Assembly: GCF_020524025.1 (NCBI RefSeq)
Contig: NZ_JAIVKN010000004.1
Coordinates: 248,001 to 312,000, forward strand
From: Halobacillus litoralis
GTDB taxonomy: Bacteria; Bacillota; Bacilli; Bacillales; Halobacillaceae
Length of the DNA stretch: 64,000 nt
Reading direction: 5' to 3'
A model generated the notes under the pieces. That model was not told the origin of the DNA and did not search any database. It saw nothing but the letters and a program-made list of their open reading frames with translations. Below are positions 15,944 to 25,209 of the stretch, piece after piece (within the stretch, counting starts at the first letter, position 1; each line of letters begins with the position of its first letter). The position numbers and the translations under genes are program-made.

Positions 15944-17329
15944 ATGGCGATTCAACAGACGAAAGTGAACGAAAGGTATGAAGAAACATCATTTACGGCA
16001 AAGCAATGGATGAAATTCATTGTCCCTTCCTTTATTGGAATTTTATTATTCCTTATCCCGATTTCAGTAGATGGAAGAGTGACCATCGGATTAGGGGTAA
16101 TGGCGGATGGCCTGCAGGCAGCCATTGCCGACTATATCCCATTATTCATGACAGGCGTCATATCATTGTCTGCTCTTGGAAGTATAGCGATTAAAGCTCT
16201 CCCACAGGGGAATTTCCGCAATCATACATTCATATCGAATATTTTCGACGTCGGCCCATTTTGGATTTCTTTACGTGTATTAGGGGCTCTCTTCGCGATC
16301 ATGACCCTTACGCACATAGGTCCTTCCTATATATCTTCTGAATTAAGTGGAGGCGTCGTTTTATTTGATTTAATTCCAGTGTTGATGGTTTGGTTTTTGT
16401 TTGCCAGTTTATTTATGCCTTTATTGTTGGAATTCGGGCTGATGGACTTTATCGGTACCATCCTTCGTAAGATTATGCATCCTTTATTCAAACTACCGGG
16501 ACGTTCATCCGTCGATGCTATGGCTTCCTGGATGGGGAGTGGGACAGTGGGTGTGCTTTTAACCACCCAGCAATATGAAAATGGTTATTATTCAAAAAGG
16601 GAAGCTGCCGTTGTAGCCAGTAATTTTTCTATAGCGTCCATAGCATTTAGTTTAGTCATTGCCAAGTTCTTATCTATTGATCATATGTTTGTACCCTTCT
16701 ATTTCACAGTCGTGGTATGCGGCGTGGTGGCAGCAGTGATCTGTCCACGTATTCCACCACTTTCTTTAAAGAAGGAAACTTATCATGAAACTGTAGGGAA
16801 GCAGATTGATGAAGAAGTTCCTAAGGGAGTTTCAACGCTTCGCTGGGGATTTGATAAAGCGATTGAGAAGGCAGATCAAGTGAAAAGTGTAAAAGCGGTT
16901 GTGAAGAAAGGAATGTTTAACGTTGCTGATATATGGTTTGGTTTAATCCCTCTTGTGATGGCGCTTGGAACAGTGGCTCTTGTCATTGCTGAATTTACAC
17001 CGATCTTCACGTACTTGTCCTATCCGTTCATTCCTTTGTTGAACCTGCTTCAAATTCCTGAAGCAGCTGAAGCGGCACCAGCAATGATTGTCGGATTTGC
17101 TGATATGTTCCTGCCGGCGGTTGTTGGAAGTGGAATTGAGTCAGAATTGACACGATTCGTCATTGGTGTCATGGCATTGACACAGCTGATTTACATGTCT
17201 GAAATAGGAATTCTATTAATTAAATCAAAAATTCCAATTAACATTTTTGAGCTGTTTGTTATCTTTTTGCAGAGAACAATTATTACATTACCAATAGCGG
17301 CATTGCTTGCTCATTTACTATTCTTCTAA
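15944..17329 (+). CDS. YjiH family membrane protein (nucleoside-recognition/Gate domains)
   Basis: 461-residue membrane protein. Two Gate (nucleoside-recognition) segments are seen: around ASWMGSGTVGVLLTTQQY and around VGFADMFLPAVVGSG, as in the YjiH family. The function is unproven; a transport role is likely. ATG 15944 follows GGGAGGT at 15930-15936; an upstream in-frame ATG at 15848 lies inside the dyad and promoter region and is rejected. The class III aminotransferase is 146 nt downstream on the same strand, suggesting the permease imports an amino compound for it. Confidence 0.8.
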   Translation: MAIQQTKVNERYEETSFTAKQWMKFIVPSFIGILLFLIPISVDGRVTIGLGVMADGLQAAIADYIPLFMTGVISLSALGSIAIKALPQGNFRNHTFISNIFDVGPFWISLRVLGALFAIMTLTHIGPSYISSELSGGVVLFDLIPVLMVWFLFASLFMPLLLEFGLMDFIGTILRKIMHPLFKLPGRSSVDAMASWMGSGTVGVLLTTQQYENGYYSKREAAVVASNFSIASIAFSLVIAKFLSIDHMFVPFYFTVVVCGVVAAVICPRIPPLSLKKETYHETVGKQIDEEVPKGVSTLRWGFDKAIEKADQVKSVKAVVKKGMFNVADIWFGLIPLVMALGTVALVIAEFTPIFTYLSYPFIPLLNLLQIPEAAEAAPAMIVGFADMFLPAVVGSGIESELTRFVIGVMALTQLIYMSEIGILLIKSKIPINIFELFVIFLQRTIITLPIAALLAHLLFF

Positions 17330-17475
17330 GTCTTATCCGCTATTAATCTAAGTATTAGAAGGTTAACAGGAAGGAGAAACTCTTTATACACCTTATGAAT
17401 GTATGTGTTTTAGAGGCTTTTCCCCTGCTGTGAAAATAAATATGGTCATGTTTCAGGGCTGACAGGAGGAACATC

Positions 17476-18798
17476 ATGAAGAAAGATTGGACACATCTAT
17501 TGGAAAGAATGTCAGACAGGTTGGCGCCGAGTATGGCAAAAGATCATCCCAACTTACCTGTGATTAAAGAGGAAGGTTGTTATTATTACGGCCTGAATGG
17601 AGAAAAATACTTGGATTTCACTTCTGGGATTGCTACGACGAACGTTGGTCATCGTCATCCTAAAGTAGTCCAGGCTGTTAAAGATGGAGCGGATTCATTA
17701 AGTCACGGACCATCCGGGGTCATTATCTATGAAACTATATTAAGGCTTGCAGACCGACTTGCTGAAAAATTACCAGGGAATTTGGATTGTTTCTTTTTTG
17801 GTAACAGTGGAGCTGAAGCGGTCGAGGGAGCGATTAAGCTTGCGAAACATGTAACAAAACGCCCTTACATCGTTTCCTTCATCGGGGGTTTTCATGGTCG
17901 GTCTATGGGGGCTCTAAGTGTAACAAGTTCTAAAAGTAAATATCGGCAGTTTCTTCATCCTTCTGGTTCTTATCAAATTCCGTACGCACGGATTGAAGAT
18001 TGTCCAGAAGGCGTAGCCCCGGTTGAATACGTCACGGCGAAGTTGGAAAAAGACATGGAGCAGCTGTTCGATCACCAGGTGACCCCTGAGGAAGTTGCTG
18101 CTGTCATCGTTGAACCGGTACTTGGAGAGGGTGGGTATATTGTTCCTCCCAAAGAATGGCTCCAGAAGCTGCGTGAGCTTTGTAATGAGAAAGGAATTTT
18201 ACTAATTTTTGATGAAGTTCAAACTGGATTTGGTCGTACAGGTGAGTGGTTTGCCGCTCAAACATTTGGTGTCATTCCAGATATTATGGCTATTGCTAAA
18301 GGCATTGCCAACGGTCTTCCATTGAGTGCAACGGTTGCATCAAAGGAATTAATGCAGCAATGGCCTCTTGGTAGTCATGCAACCACTTTTGGCGGCAATC
18401 CAATTGCTTGTGAGGCTGCAAATGCTGTCATCGACGTTATGGAAGAGGAAGATTTGCTTGGAAATTCTAAGAAACAGGGGGACCATGCGAGAGCCCTATT
18501 AAACAGGATGAAAGAGAAGCACCCCGCAATAGGGCGGGTACGATCCATTGGATTAATGATAGGAATAGAGATTGTTGATCCTGTCACGGGAGAACCAAAT
18601 AGTGAAGGTCTGTTTGAAATTCTTGATCTGGCGTTGGAAAAAGGCGTGTTGTTTTACTTTGGAGGGAATAAGACTGAAATTATCCGGATGATTCCTCCGC
18701 TTTCTGTTTCGAAAGAGCAGATTGATGAAGGTTTACGCATGTTTGAGGAAGCTTTAATTGAATATGAAAAAAAGCATAGCCAAGTCACACTTGTATAA
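17476..18798 (+). CDS. class III PLP-dependent aminotransferase (4-aminobutyrate aminotransferase-like)
   Basis: 440 residues. Fold-type I features: [16 protein letters not shown], phosphate-contact region [30 protein letters not shown] with the Asp that pairs with the pyridine nitrogen, and Lys in [11 protein letters not shown] near residue 275 as the Schiff base. Best resemblance is GabT-type, transferring an amino group from an omega-amino acid to 2-oxoglutarate, but ornithine- and beta-alanine-type members share these motifs. RBS ACAGGAGG. No succinate semialdehyde dehydrogenase neighbours it. Confidence 0.85.
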   Translation: MKKDWTHLLERMSDRLAPSMAKDHPNLPVIKEEGCYYYGLNGEKYLDFTSGIATTNVGHRHPKVVQAVKDGADSLSHGPSGVIIYETILRLADRLAEKLPGNLDCFFFGNSGAEAVEGAIKLAKHVTKRPYIVSFIGGFHGRSMGALSVTSSKSKYRQFLHPSGSYQIPYARIEDCPEGVAPVEYVTAKLEKDMEQLFDHQVTPEEVAAVIVEPVLGEGGYIVPPKEWLQKLRELCNEKGILLIFDEVQTGFGRTGEWFAAQTFGVIPDIMAIAKGIANGLPLSATVASKELMQQWPLGSHATTFGGNPIACEAANAVIDVMEEEDLLGNSKKQGDHARALLNRMKEKHPAIGRVRSIGLMIGIEIVDPVTGEPNSEGLFEILDLALEKGVLFYFGGNKTEIIRMIPPLSVSKEQIDEGLRMFEEALIEYEKKHSQVTLV

Positions 18799-18802
18799 AT
18801 GA

Positions 18803-18840
18803 GAAAAGCGTAGCTGAAATATCAGCTACGCTTCTTTATT
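18803..18840 (+). terminator. terminator after aminotransferase
   Basis: GAAAAGCGTAGCTGA against TCAGCTACGCTTC, then T-rich. Confidence 0.85.
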
Positions 18841-19114
18841 TTAATAGGGAGAGGTCATTACGTTTATACCATTCGTCTGTGTGAATGATTTTTAAGGGGG
18901 GATGGCTGATATCTTTTTAAAAATTTAAGTGTAGGTGTTTTTTTGCAGAGAGATAGTTTTTTTCATCTTCTATCGAGCAGCACGTTTCTCTTCTACTGTT
19001 ATTTCATTTCCCCCTTTACCACCTTTGCCATTTAGAACACATTCACTTGATAGTAGATCTCGATGTGTTGTAGAGTATGAAAGAGCTTTTAAATTGTGGA
19101 AAGAAGGAGTTTTT

Positions 19115-20410
19115 ATGAGAAAAGATACGCTTAATAAAGGGAACGGACTTGCACTGCTTCCTTTCGGTGTTTTTATATTTCTTTTTATTGGGTCTGGCAT
19201 TCTGACAGGAGATTTTTATCAAATGCCGGTCTTAGTCGCATTGTTTGCAGCTATTCTGACAGCCTTGTTTATGAATCCAAAAACAGATTTCCAAACAAAG
19301 CTTCAGCAGTTAACGGAAGGAGGAGGGCATTCAAACATCATCTTAATGGTAGTGATCTTCCTTTTGGCTGGAGCATTTTCCTCAGTGGCTGATGGAATGG
19401 GCGCCGTGGATTCAACCGTAAATTTAGGGTTGAGTGTTCTGCCTGGTAACCTGTTAATCGTAGGTCTATTTGTTATTGCCTGTTTCATCTCTATTTCGAT
19501 GGGGACATCTGTTGGAACGATTGTGGCATTAGCTCCTATAGGTGTGGGCATAGCTGAACAAATTGATGTCGCCGCGGCACTGACGATGGGGGCCATTGTC
19601 AGTGGTGCAATGTTTGGTGATAATTTGTCGGTCATATCGGATACCACCATTGCAGCTGTCCGGACACAAGGAACGGAAATGAAGGATAAGTTTAAAGCAA
19701 ACTTCTTCATTGTACTTCCTGCCGCTATTATTACTGCTGTTATCTATGGTGTGATGACCCTGGGGGAGTCCGTTGCTTCTCAAGATGCTTATTCTTTTGA
19801 ATTAATAAAAGTCCTCCCTTATCTTGGTGTTCTTGTCTTTGCCATTATAGGGGTCAATGTGATTTACGTCCTGATGGGGGGAATAGGGTTCGCCGGCATC
19901 ATTGGTTTACTCACAGGTGAATTCTCCGGTTTAAAATTAATCACACTTATTGGTGATGGCTTTTCAGGGATGCAGGAGTTATCTCTTGTTGTTATTCTTC
20001 TCGGAGGTCTTGTGGAATTGATACGAAAAAATGGAGGAATCGATTTCTTACTATATCGTATCAGTCGCGGAGCCCGTTCAAGCCGTGGCGGAGAATTTGG
20101 CATAGCTGGACTAGTCAGTGCGGTGAACGTATCCACTGCAAACAACACAATCTCAATTATTACGGCAGGACCCCTTGCCAAACAGATTGCTGAGAAATTT
20201 CATATCGATTCTAAACGATCAGCAAGTATTTTAGATATTTTCTCCAGTTCCGTCCAGGGGCTTTTACCGTACGGAGCGCAAATATTGTCAGTCGCCGGTG
20301 TTGCAGGTCTATCACCAGTCAGTATTGTGCCTTTCTGTTTTTATCCCATTCTTCTTGCATTATCAGGAGTTCTTGCTATTCTTTTCCGTTTTCCCAAAAA
20401 GACGGTTTGA
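19115..20410 (+). CDS. NhaC-family transporter, second paralogue (no riboswitch)
   Basis: 431-residue paralogue of the S-box regulated protein at 2867-4186. Long blocks are identical, including TGDFYQMPVLVALF, GAIVSGAMFGDNLSVISD and TIAAVRTQGTEMK. ATG 19115 follows AAGAAGGAG at 19101-19109; the frame is open another 180 nt upstream but without a ribosome site and with unlikely sequence. No aptamer is visible in the 275 nt upstream, so this copy escapes SAM control and may have a different substrate or act as a Na+/H+ antiporter. Confidence 0.85.
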   Translation: MRKDTLNKGNGLALLPFGVFIFLFIGSGILTGDFYQMPVLVALFAAILTALFMNPKTDFQTKLQQLTEGGGHSNIILMVVIFLLAGAFSSVADGMGAVDSTVNLGLSVLPGNLLIVGLFVIACFISISMGTSVGTIVALAPIGVGIAEQIDVAAALTMGAIVSGAMFGDNLSVISDTTIAAVRTQGTEMKDKFKANFFIVLPAAIITAVIYGVMTLGESVASQDAYSFELIKVLPYLGVLVFAIIGVNVIYVLMGGIGFAGIIGLLTGEFSGLKLITLIGDGFSGMQELSLVVILLGGLVELIRKNGGIDFLLYRISRGARSSRGGEFGIAGLVSAVNVSTANNTISIITAGPLAKQIAEKFHIDSKRSASILDIFSSSVQGLLPYGAQILSVAGVAGLSPVSIVPFCFYPILLALSGVLAILFRFPKKTV

Positions 20411-20421
20411 GGATAAAACTC

Positions 20422-20464
20422 AAAAAAATGCCTGATCATTTATAAATGACCAGGCATTTTTTAT
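20422..20464. terminator. bidirectional terminator
   Basis: AAAAAATGCCTG with CAGGCATTTTTT around an inner TCATTTATAAATGA hairpin, between convergent genes. Confidence 0.92.
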
Positions 20465-21453
20465 TATATTGTAATGCGTTGTCCTTTAAGGTGAGACTTT
20501 GCGGCAGCTTCATTCACTACCGTTAAGGCCTCAGCATCCTTTATTGTAATGGATGGTGGTATATCGTTGAGGATATCTTCAACCCACTGATCAAAAGGAG
20601 AACTTAAGGGAGACGGGGGCTCGGGGTACGTCCATTCCTCCATACCGTGGCTTTGACTTTTAATTTTCAGCTGATCACCTTCAACCATGATTGTACCTTT
20701 TGTACCATAAATCTCGAGTTGAAAAGGACTCCCTGACGAAACAAAGCTTGATTCCAGTACAGCCAGAACACCAGAATCGTATTCAACTATGGCTGTTGAA
20801 TGGTCATCAACCCCTCGTTTCATCATTGAGTGCAGTCGTGCGGATACTGCTATGGGGCTTCCAGCTAAGCTGTTTGCCATATAAATTGGATGAGCACCAA
20901 GATCTACAAGAGATCCTCCCCCGCATGTATGCTTATCAAAGAAGCGTTCAGGAAGCCAGCCTTCCGGGTGTTTTTCGGTAGGGACTGCACCATTATGAGC
21001 AACCCGGCAGCGCAGCATATTTATATCTCCCAATTTATGTTCTTCTATTATCTTACGGGTATATAAATGATAGGAGGAAGTTAGTCGAGGGAGAGAGATC
21101 ATAAATTTAATGTGGTTCCGTTCAATGCTATTCTCAATTTCCTCATGGTCCTCTTTTGTAAGAGCCAGCACTTTCTCAGTGAATACATGCTTTTTATGGC
21201 GTACGGCCTGAAGAATGATATCTTTATGTTGATCTGTTGAGCTTGTCACAATAACTGCATCGATATCAGGGTCTGCCATAACCTTGGGAAGATTCCCTTC
21301 AAAAGAAACCCCGAGATCATGGGCCCATGCCTTTCCACGTTCTTCATCATCATCCCATATTGTCACTATGGATACATCCGGGTGATTTTCTGCTTGGTCC
21401 GCATAATCATCAGCGTGGACGTGCCATCGGCTTAGCAAAGCTGTACGTATCAT
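20464..21453 (-). CDS. Gfo/Idh/MocA family oxidoreductase
   Basis: 329-residue NAD(P)-dependent sugar/polyol dehydrogenase-type protein. The Rossmann opening is atypical (TALLSRWHVHADDYA instead of GxGxxG). Family hallmarks that remain: VIVTSSTDQHKDI, the HVFTEKVLALT segment whose Glu-Lys is the expected catalytic pair, and GGGSLVDLGAHPIYM with the active-site Asp/His. Substrate unknown; an inositol or amino-sugar derivative is typical. It ends at a bidirectional terminator and follows an RsbR-like gene on the same strand by 16 nt. Confidence 0.82.
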   Translation of the reverse strand: MIRTALLSRWHVHADDYADQAENHPDVSIVTIWDDDEERGKAWAHDLGVSFEGNLPKVMADPDIDAVIVTSSTDQHKDIILQAVRHKKHVFTEKVLALTKEDHEEIENSIERNHIKFMISLPRLTSSYHLYTRKIIEEHKLGDINMLRCRVAHNGAVPTEKHPEGWLPERFFDKHTCGGGSLVDLGAHPIYMANSLAGSPIAVSARLHSMMKRGVDDHSTAIVEYDSGVLAVLESSFVSSGSPFQLEIYGTKGTIMVEGDQLKIKSQSHGMEEWTYPEPPSPLSSPFDQWVEDILNDIPPSITIKDAEALTVVNEAAAKSHLKGQRITI

Positions 21454-21469
21454 TCTAAAATGCTCCTTA

Positions 21470-22291
21470 CTATTCTCTGTCGTTAATTGTAAGCAGAGCC
21501 TGTTTAAGGTCGTTAAACGTCTCTAACTCTTTAAAGTCCATTTCTGATTGAATAGCGGCAATAGCCATTTCTGTTCGGATTCCGGTTAGGACTGTACGTG
21601 TTCCGAGGAGTTTAATCGTTTTGGTTAAATTAAACAAGTCGTTTATAAAAACATCATCAAAGGTAGCGATACCTGAAAAATCAATAAATAATAACCGCAG
21701 TCCATATTCTTTAACTTTATGTAATGTATGATCTTTGACTATCTCAAACCGTTCCGGAGAAAATTCTCCAACAAGAGGCAGTACAGCCTGAAACTCATCA
21801 ATGAGAACGACAGGAGTTGAAACTGCATTTAAATTTCTTTCCATTTCTTCATGCTCACGCTCTTTCGTACGGTTGTAGCTTTCCGTTGTGGCACGAATGG
21901 CAGCATCAAAGGCAGAAACGACTTCTTCTGTGACAATAAATCCTTCTTCAACCTTTGCTTCTTTAATTAGATCAGACTTACGCATATGTTTCATTAAAGA
22001 TAAGCGGAAGACACTGAGAACGTCCACTGTCTGTTTAAGAAGAACCCCTTGAGAATAGAGGTAGTTTTCTGTATCATAACCGATTTCTGCAGCGTTTGTT
22101 TCGTCTGGATGCTGTAAAAGACTCTCTGCTACACGATCAAGCAGCAGGCGGAGCATCTCAAAGTGATAGTTTAAGTCGTTATCTGAGTAGACAATTTCTA
22201 ATTGATCCAACGTTTTTGGTAACAGCTCGTTTACTAAAGTGGTCTGGTTATTCTCAAAATACTCGGCTAAGCGTTTATTTAAACTTTTCAT
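21470..22291 (-). CDS. RsbR-type stressosome paralogue with Asp at the phosphosite
   Basis: 273 residues: an N-terminal all-helical sensor-like part (1-150) and a C-terminal STAS domain (PLVGEFSPERFEIV, LLFIDFSGIATFDD, IKLLGTRTVLTGI). At the position of the phosphorylated Thr of canonical RsbR (V-D-T-M-V-A) this protein has F-D-D-V-F-I, an Asp that could mimic constant phosphorylation; the second site (E-I-A-H-T in the copy at 54869-55705) is E-M-A-I-A. Paralogues of RsbR feed the sigma-B pathway or other partner-switch modules. RBS AAGGAGAAAG. Likely cotranscribed with the oxidoreductase after it. Confidence 0.8.
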   Translation of the reverse strand: MKSLNKRLAEYFENNQTTLVNELLPKTLDQLEIVYSDNDLNYHFEMLRLLLDRVAESLLQHPDETNAAEIGYDTENYLYSQGVLLKQTVDVLSVFRLSLMKHMRKSDLIKEAKVEEGFIVTEEVVSAFDAAIRATTESYNRTKEREHEEMERNLNAVSTPVVLIDEFQAVLPLVGEFSPERFEIVKDHTLHKVKEYGLRLLFIDFSGIATFDDVFINDLFNLTKTIKLLGTRTVLTGIRTEMAIAAIQSEMDFKELETFNDLKQALLTINDRE

Positions 22292-22470
22292 ATCTTTCTC
22301 CTTCCATAAGCAGTATTTTTTATTACCCTTATTTTATATCAATATAACTTCTTTTTCTTGTGTTAGTGAAAAAAATTGAATTAAATTCATTTATCTTAAG
22401 TAAGAAGAGTCCCCCTTGCCATTGGATTTCATTCTGGTGTCCCGAATGGGGGAGGGGAGAGAGGTTACAT

Positions 22471-23211
22471 TTAAATATTTTGACCTGTAACAGCCACGTA
22501 CTGATTATCCAAGAATGGGACAAACACCTCACCATTCCAATTCATAGGGGTCTGTACAAGTCCTAGTTCATCCGCGTTGTACTGCCCGATAATTCGCTGA
22601 ATGGTATAAAGGCCATAGATTCCATCTCCATTAAAATCCACAGGATAAAGCTGGTTTAATGACGATACAGACCCTTGGAGAGGTGTTCTTAGAGTTCCGT
22701 CCTCCTTGTAAAGAACAGAAAGGTATTCGGGGTCACGATTGCTAAGGTCGATGATAAAGGATTTTTGGAGCGTTTCATTGATGATCTCGACTTTATATTG
22801 GTCTTTATAAGTCACTCTATACTGAAAAATCTCGTCAAACAACTCATAATCAAATAACAGGGTGGGTTGATTGTTTAGGAAAGAATAAAGATAGTAAAAT
22901 CCATAACCACCGCTTCCTCCAGAATCCATGCTGATGAGAATATCCTCAACTCCATTGCCTGTGAAGTCTCCCAGGAAAAGGCGTGGTTGATATCCCGTAT
23001 TCGTTTTCAAAGGAACCTGATAGAATTGATTCGTTACACCGTCCTGGATGACCAAAGTAATGTTGGTCGTATAAGGTGAATCTTGAGTTTTCTGCCCAAC
23101 CAGGAAAACCTGATCTTTAATAAAGTCTCCATTAACATCCCCATAGCCATAAGAGAGTATAATTGAAAGACCTGATGAGGACCGGCGGTTAAAATATGGG
23201 TGCATGTACAT
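22471..23211 (-). CDS. FG-GAP/VCBS-like calcium-motif protein without a signal peptide
   Basis: 246 residues. Three D-x-[DNT]-G-[DN] loops typical of FG-GAP/integrin-like calcium blades are seen: GDVNGDFIKDQ near residue 25, GDFTGNGVEDIL near 78, VDFNGDGIYGL near 195. Most such proteins are exported, yet no signal peptide is present; spore coat or cytoplasmic location is possible. AAAGGAGG precedes ATG 23211 by 7 nt. I recognise only the repeat type, not a function. Confidence 0.6.
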   Translation of the reverse strand: MYMHPYFNRRSSSGLSIILSYGYGDVNGDFIKDQVFLVGQKTQDSPYTTNITLVIQDGVTNQFYQVPLKTNTGYQPRLFLGDFTGNGVEDILISMDSGGSGGYGFYYLYSFLNNQPTLLFDYELFDEIFQYRVTYKDQYKVEIINETLQKSFIIDLSNRDPEYLSVLYKEDGTLRTPLQGSVSSLNQLYPVDFNGDGIYGLYTIQRIIGQYNADELGLVQTPMNWNGEVFVPFLDNQYVAVTGQNI

Positions 23212-23265
23212 ACAACTTCCTCCTTTTTTACAGCGTATGCCCGGGAGGAAAAAAGTGTAATAAAA

Positions 23266-23291
23266 AAAGAGTCGTAATCAACGACTCTTAG
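23266..23291 (-). terminator. terminator of the 23321-23776 gene
   Basis: On the minus strand AAGAGTCGT, loop, ACGACTCTT followed by seven T. Confidence 0.88.
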
Positions 23292-23320
23292 GTAAGAGGC
23301 CAAGGGTTATCCTGTTTTAT

Positions 23321-23776
23321 TTACAGGCGGTTAAATCCTTCCTGCTCTAAAAAGTTTACCGCTTCTTTATAAGAATTAAATGTTCCTTCAAGCTGTTCAT
23401 CTGCATAGACGTTGTATCCGTCTTCCTCCCTCATAAGGACCAGCGCCTGGTCATATGCATTTAACCATTCCTCCATTACAGGATTTTTCTCTGCAGGGGA
23501 GAGGGAGAGGGATTCAATGGAAGCGCGCAGCAATTCGCGTAAGTCTTCTGCACTATAGTCTTTTATATTGACCATCCCCCGGTCATCTGTAGGATAGTCT
23601 TCAATTTCACCGGCATAAATGAAACCATTACCATTCGGGTGTAGACGGTAGACAACGATTTTTTTATCGTACTGACTTTCTTCAAAGTGGTAATTGATAC
23701 GGCCAAGAGATATTTCTTTTTTATCTAATTCTGGAAACTCTTCAATAATTGAGCGTTTTTCTTCAAATGTAAGCAT
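23321..23776 (-). CDS. hypothetical protein, 151 residues
   Basis: Acidic soluble protein starting MLTFEEKRSIIEEFPEL behind AGGAGGATCCT. No signal peptide or membrane segment. The C-terminal 50 residues (ALVLMREEDGYNVYADEQL) look like a small alpha/beta unit with a repeated EA.NFLEQ tail. I do not recognise a characterised family. It is expressed from a promoter that shares a dyad with an opposed promoter for a putative small RNA (23821-23852). Confidence 0.68.
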   Translation of the reverse strand: MLTFEEKRSIIEEFPELDKKEISLGRINYHFEESQYDKKIVVYRLHPNGNGFIYAGEIEDYPTDDRGMVNIKDYSAEDLRELLRASIESLSLSPAEKNPVMEEWLNAYDQALVLMREEDGYNVYADEQLEGTFNSYKEAVNFLEQEGFNRL

Positions 23777-23803
23777 AGGATCCTCCTGATGTTTTTCGTA
23801 GAC

Positions 23804-23831
23804 ATAGTATAGCACAAGGTACTTCGTGCAA
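23804..23831 (-). promoter_or_regulatory. promoter of the 23321-23776 gene
   Basis: Minus strand TTGCAC (23826-23831) and TACTAT (23804-23809), 16-nt spacer. Confidence 0.55.
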
Positions 23832-23852
23832 ACATAGTCTTGCACCTGAAGT
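23821..23852. promoter_or_regulatory. shared dyad covering two back-to-back -35 elements
   Basis: ACTTCGTGCAA and TTGCACCTGAAGT form an inverted repeat (core GTGCAA-N8-TTGCAC). Each core half is the -35 hexamer of one divergent promoter, so one bound protein could control both. Confidence 0.5.
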
Positions 23853-23869
23853 GGTAAAAGTGGTATACT
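23840..23869 (+). promoter_or_regulatory. plus-strand promoter for a candidate small RNA
   Basis: TTGCAC (23840-23845) and TATACT (23864-23869), 18-nt spacer, with no gene on the plus strand before the terminator at 23967. Confidence 0.55.
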
Positions 23870-23875
23870 TGATTG

Positions 23876-23998
23876 GCGATGAGCTGTTTGTGTAAGACGA
23901 AGTACATGCTTCTTTCGTGAAGCTAAACGACGAATGTGGTCGTCGGTATATTCGCGACAAAAATCGAAAGCCTTTCCCTACAGGGAAAGGCTTTTTTA
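23876..23998 (+). ncRNA. candidate small RNA (~120 nt)
   Basis: The stretch runs from the predicted start of the promoter at 23840 to an intrinsic terminator, both on the plus strand, between two minus-strand genes. It can form GCTTC/GAAGC and ACGAC/GTCGT hairpins before the terminator. The only small frame is 13 codons (MSCLCKTKYMLLS) without a ribosome site, so an untranslated RNA is more likely. No known family was recognised. Confidence 0.45.
23967..23998 (+). terminator. terminator of the candidate small RNA
   Basis: AAAGCCTTTCCC, loop TACA, GGGAAAGGCTTTTTT. Confidence 0.9.
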
Positions 23999-24004
23999 TC
24001 TGCA

Positions 24005-24856
24005 TTATTTTTTACCGAAATTCATGCGATTATAACGACCGCGAATGATTTGATACACTCCATAAAGGATAAGGCCTACAGCCGCGATACCAAGAAGGAT
24101 CTGGCCGAAAGGCTGTTGAGATATTTCAGATAAAGCACCATCCAGGCCTTTCGTATCTTCCGGGTTGGCTGTAAGAGCGGTGCGGATGAAGAAGAAACCG
24201 ATTAATCCAAGTACAATCCCGCGGGCTGAAAGACCAAACCGCCCGGCATTTTTAGCTACTTTTTGTTTATGCTGTTCCATTTCGCCCATTCGGAAGTTCT
24301 TCATAAACCGTCCTGTACTTCCTTGGTAGAATTCGTAAACGGCATAACCGATAACAATCACACCTACAAGCCCCACCAGCCATTGTCCGAAAGGCTGGGA
24401 TAGCAGCTTGGCGGAAAGCGTTTGTTTTGAATCGCCTCCGCTGGATCCAGCATTCATTGCGATCTTGATTGCGTTATACGCAATACCTCCATAAATGATG
24501 GCTCCAACAAAATAGCCAATTCTTGTGATGATACCTTTTGCGTCTGCTCCATAATTCTTTGGATCAAGAACTGCTTTTACTAACAACCAGAGAATATACC
24601 CAATGAGTCCAACACCAATGATCCAGAGAATAATTTCCCCGAAAGCAACATGAGCAACCGTCCGGAACATACCTTGTGTACCTGTCGTTTTACCGCCGCC
24701 TACACCGATAACCGCCATAAAGGTAAGAATTCCGATTAACGTATAGACGGTTCCTTTAGCCATAAAGCCGACACGTCCCAATCTTCGTACCCAGGGTTTA
24801 ATTTCTTCTTTCGCTTGATCTACATCTGTGTTGCTTGATGTTACTGAAGAAGCCAT
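24005..24856 (-). CDS. DUF1206 membrane protein
   Basis: 283 residues built of three repeats of the DUF1206 unit, each with a pair of membrane helices: RLGRVGFMAKGTVYTLIG, TRIGYFVGAIIYGGIAY, and RFGLSARGIVLGLIGFF, and the conserved SQPFGQWLVG / QQPFGQILLG turn. Function unknown. The ribosome site is weak (AGTGTGATG). It is divergent from the HTH gene at 24978. Confidence 0.85.
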   Translation of the reverse strand: MASSVTSSNTDVDQAKEEIKPWVRRLGRVGFMAKGTVYTLIGILTFMAVIGVGGGKTTGTQGMFRTVAHVAFGEIILWIIGVGLIGYILWLLVKAVLDPKNYGADAKGIITRIGYFVGAIIYGGIAYNAIKIAMNAGSSGGDSKQTLSAKLLSQPFGQWLVGLVGVIVIGYAVYEFYQGSTGRFMKNFRMGEMEQHKQKVAKNAGRFGLSARGIVLGLIGFFFIRTALTANPEDTKGLDGALSEISQQPFGQILLGIAAVGLILYGVYQIIRGRYNRMNFGKK

Positions 24857-24977
24857 TAGATCATCACACTCACTTTGCGTTTAGATTTTGTATTCCCTCT
24901 TTTCCCTTGTCTCTGTAAAAAGAAACGAACTTTTTTTAAAGACGTGGTATGATGAAGAAATAAAAAGGATGATACAG

Positions 24978-25208
24978 GTGTATTTAACGATTAAAGAAAC
25001 TGCTGAATATCTGGAAGTACCTAAAGAGTATGTAGAGCATCTGGCCCATCATAATAAAATAAAGAAATTGAATGATGGAAACCAAATACTTATTAATAAA
25101 AATCAATTTAAAAATCACTGGGAACAGATGGAGAAGTACCGGGCAATGATTCAGGAATATCTGAATGAACCAATTCCTGAAGATCCCGATATAAAAGATG
25201 AAGACTGA
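24978..25208 (+). CDS. small HTH (excisionase-type) DNA-binding protein
   Basis: 76 residues with MYLTIKETAEYLEVPKEYVEHLA, the helix-turn-helix start of the excisionase/MerR-like HTH_17 class, followed by an acidic tail (NEPIPEDPDIKDED). GTG 24978 is chosen since AAAAAGGA ends 8 nt before it; the ATG at 24969 overlaps that site. No integrase or phage gene is near, so this is a housekeeping member, not an excisionase. Confidence 0.7.
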   Translation: MYLTIKETAEYLEVPKEYVEHLAHHNKIKKLNDGNQILINKNQFKNHWEQMEKYRAMIQEYLNEPIPEDPDIKDED

Positions 25209-25209
25209 C

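Noticed and set aside
18935-19114. N-terminal extension of the second NhaC-family protein
   Set aside because: The frame is open but the extension is not hydrophobic in the family pattern and a good AAGAAGGAG site sits before ATG 19115.
24978-25208. Phage or integrative element marked by an excisionase-like gene
   Set aside because: No integrase, attachment repeats or composition change near it; such small HTH proteins are common on chromosomes.
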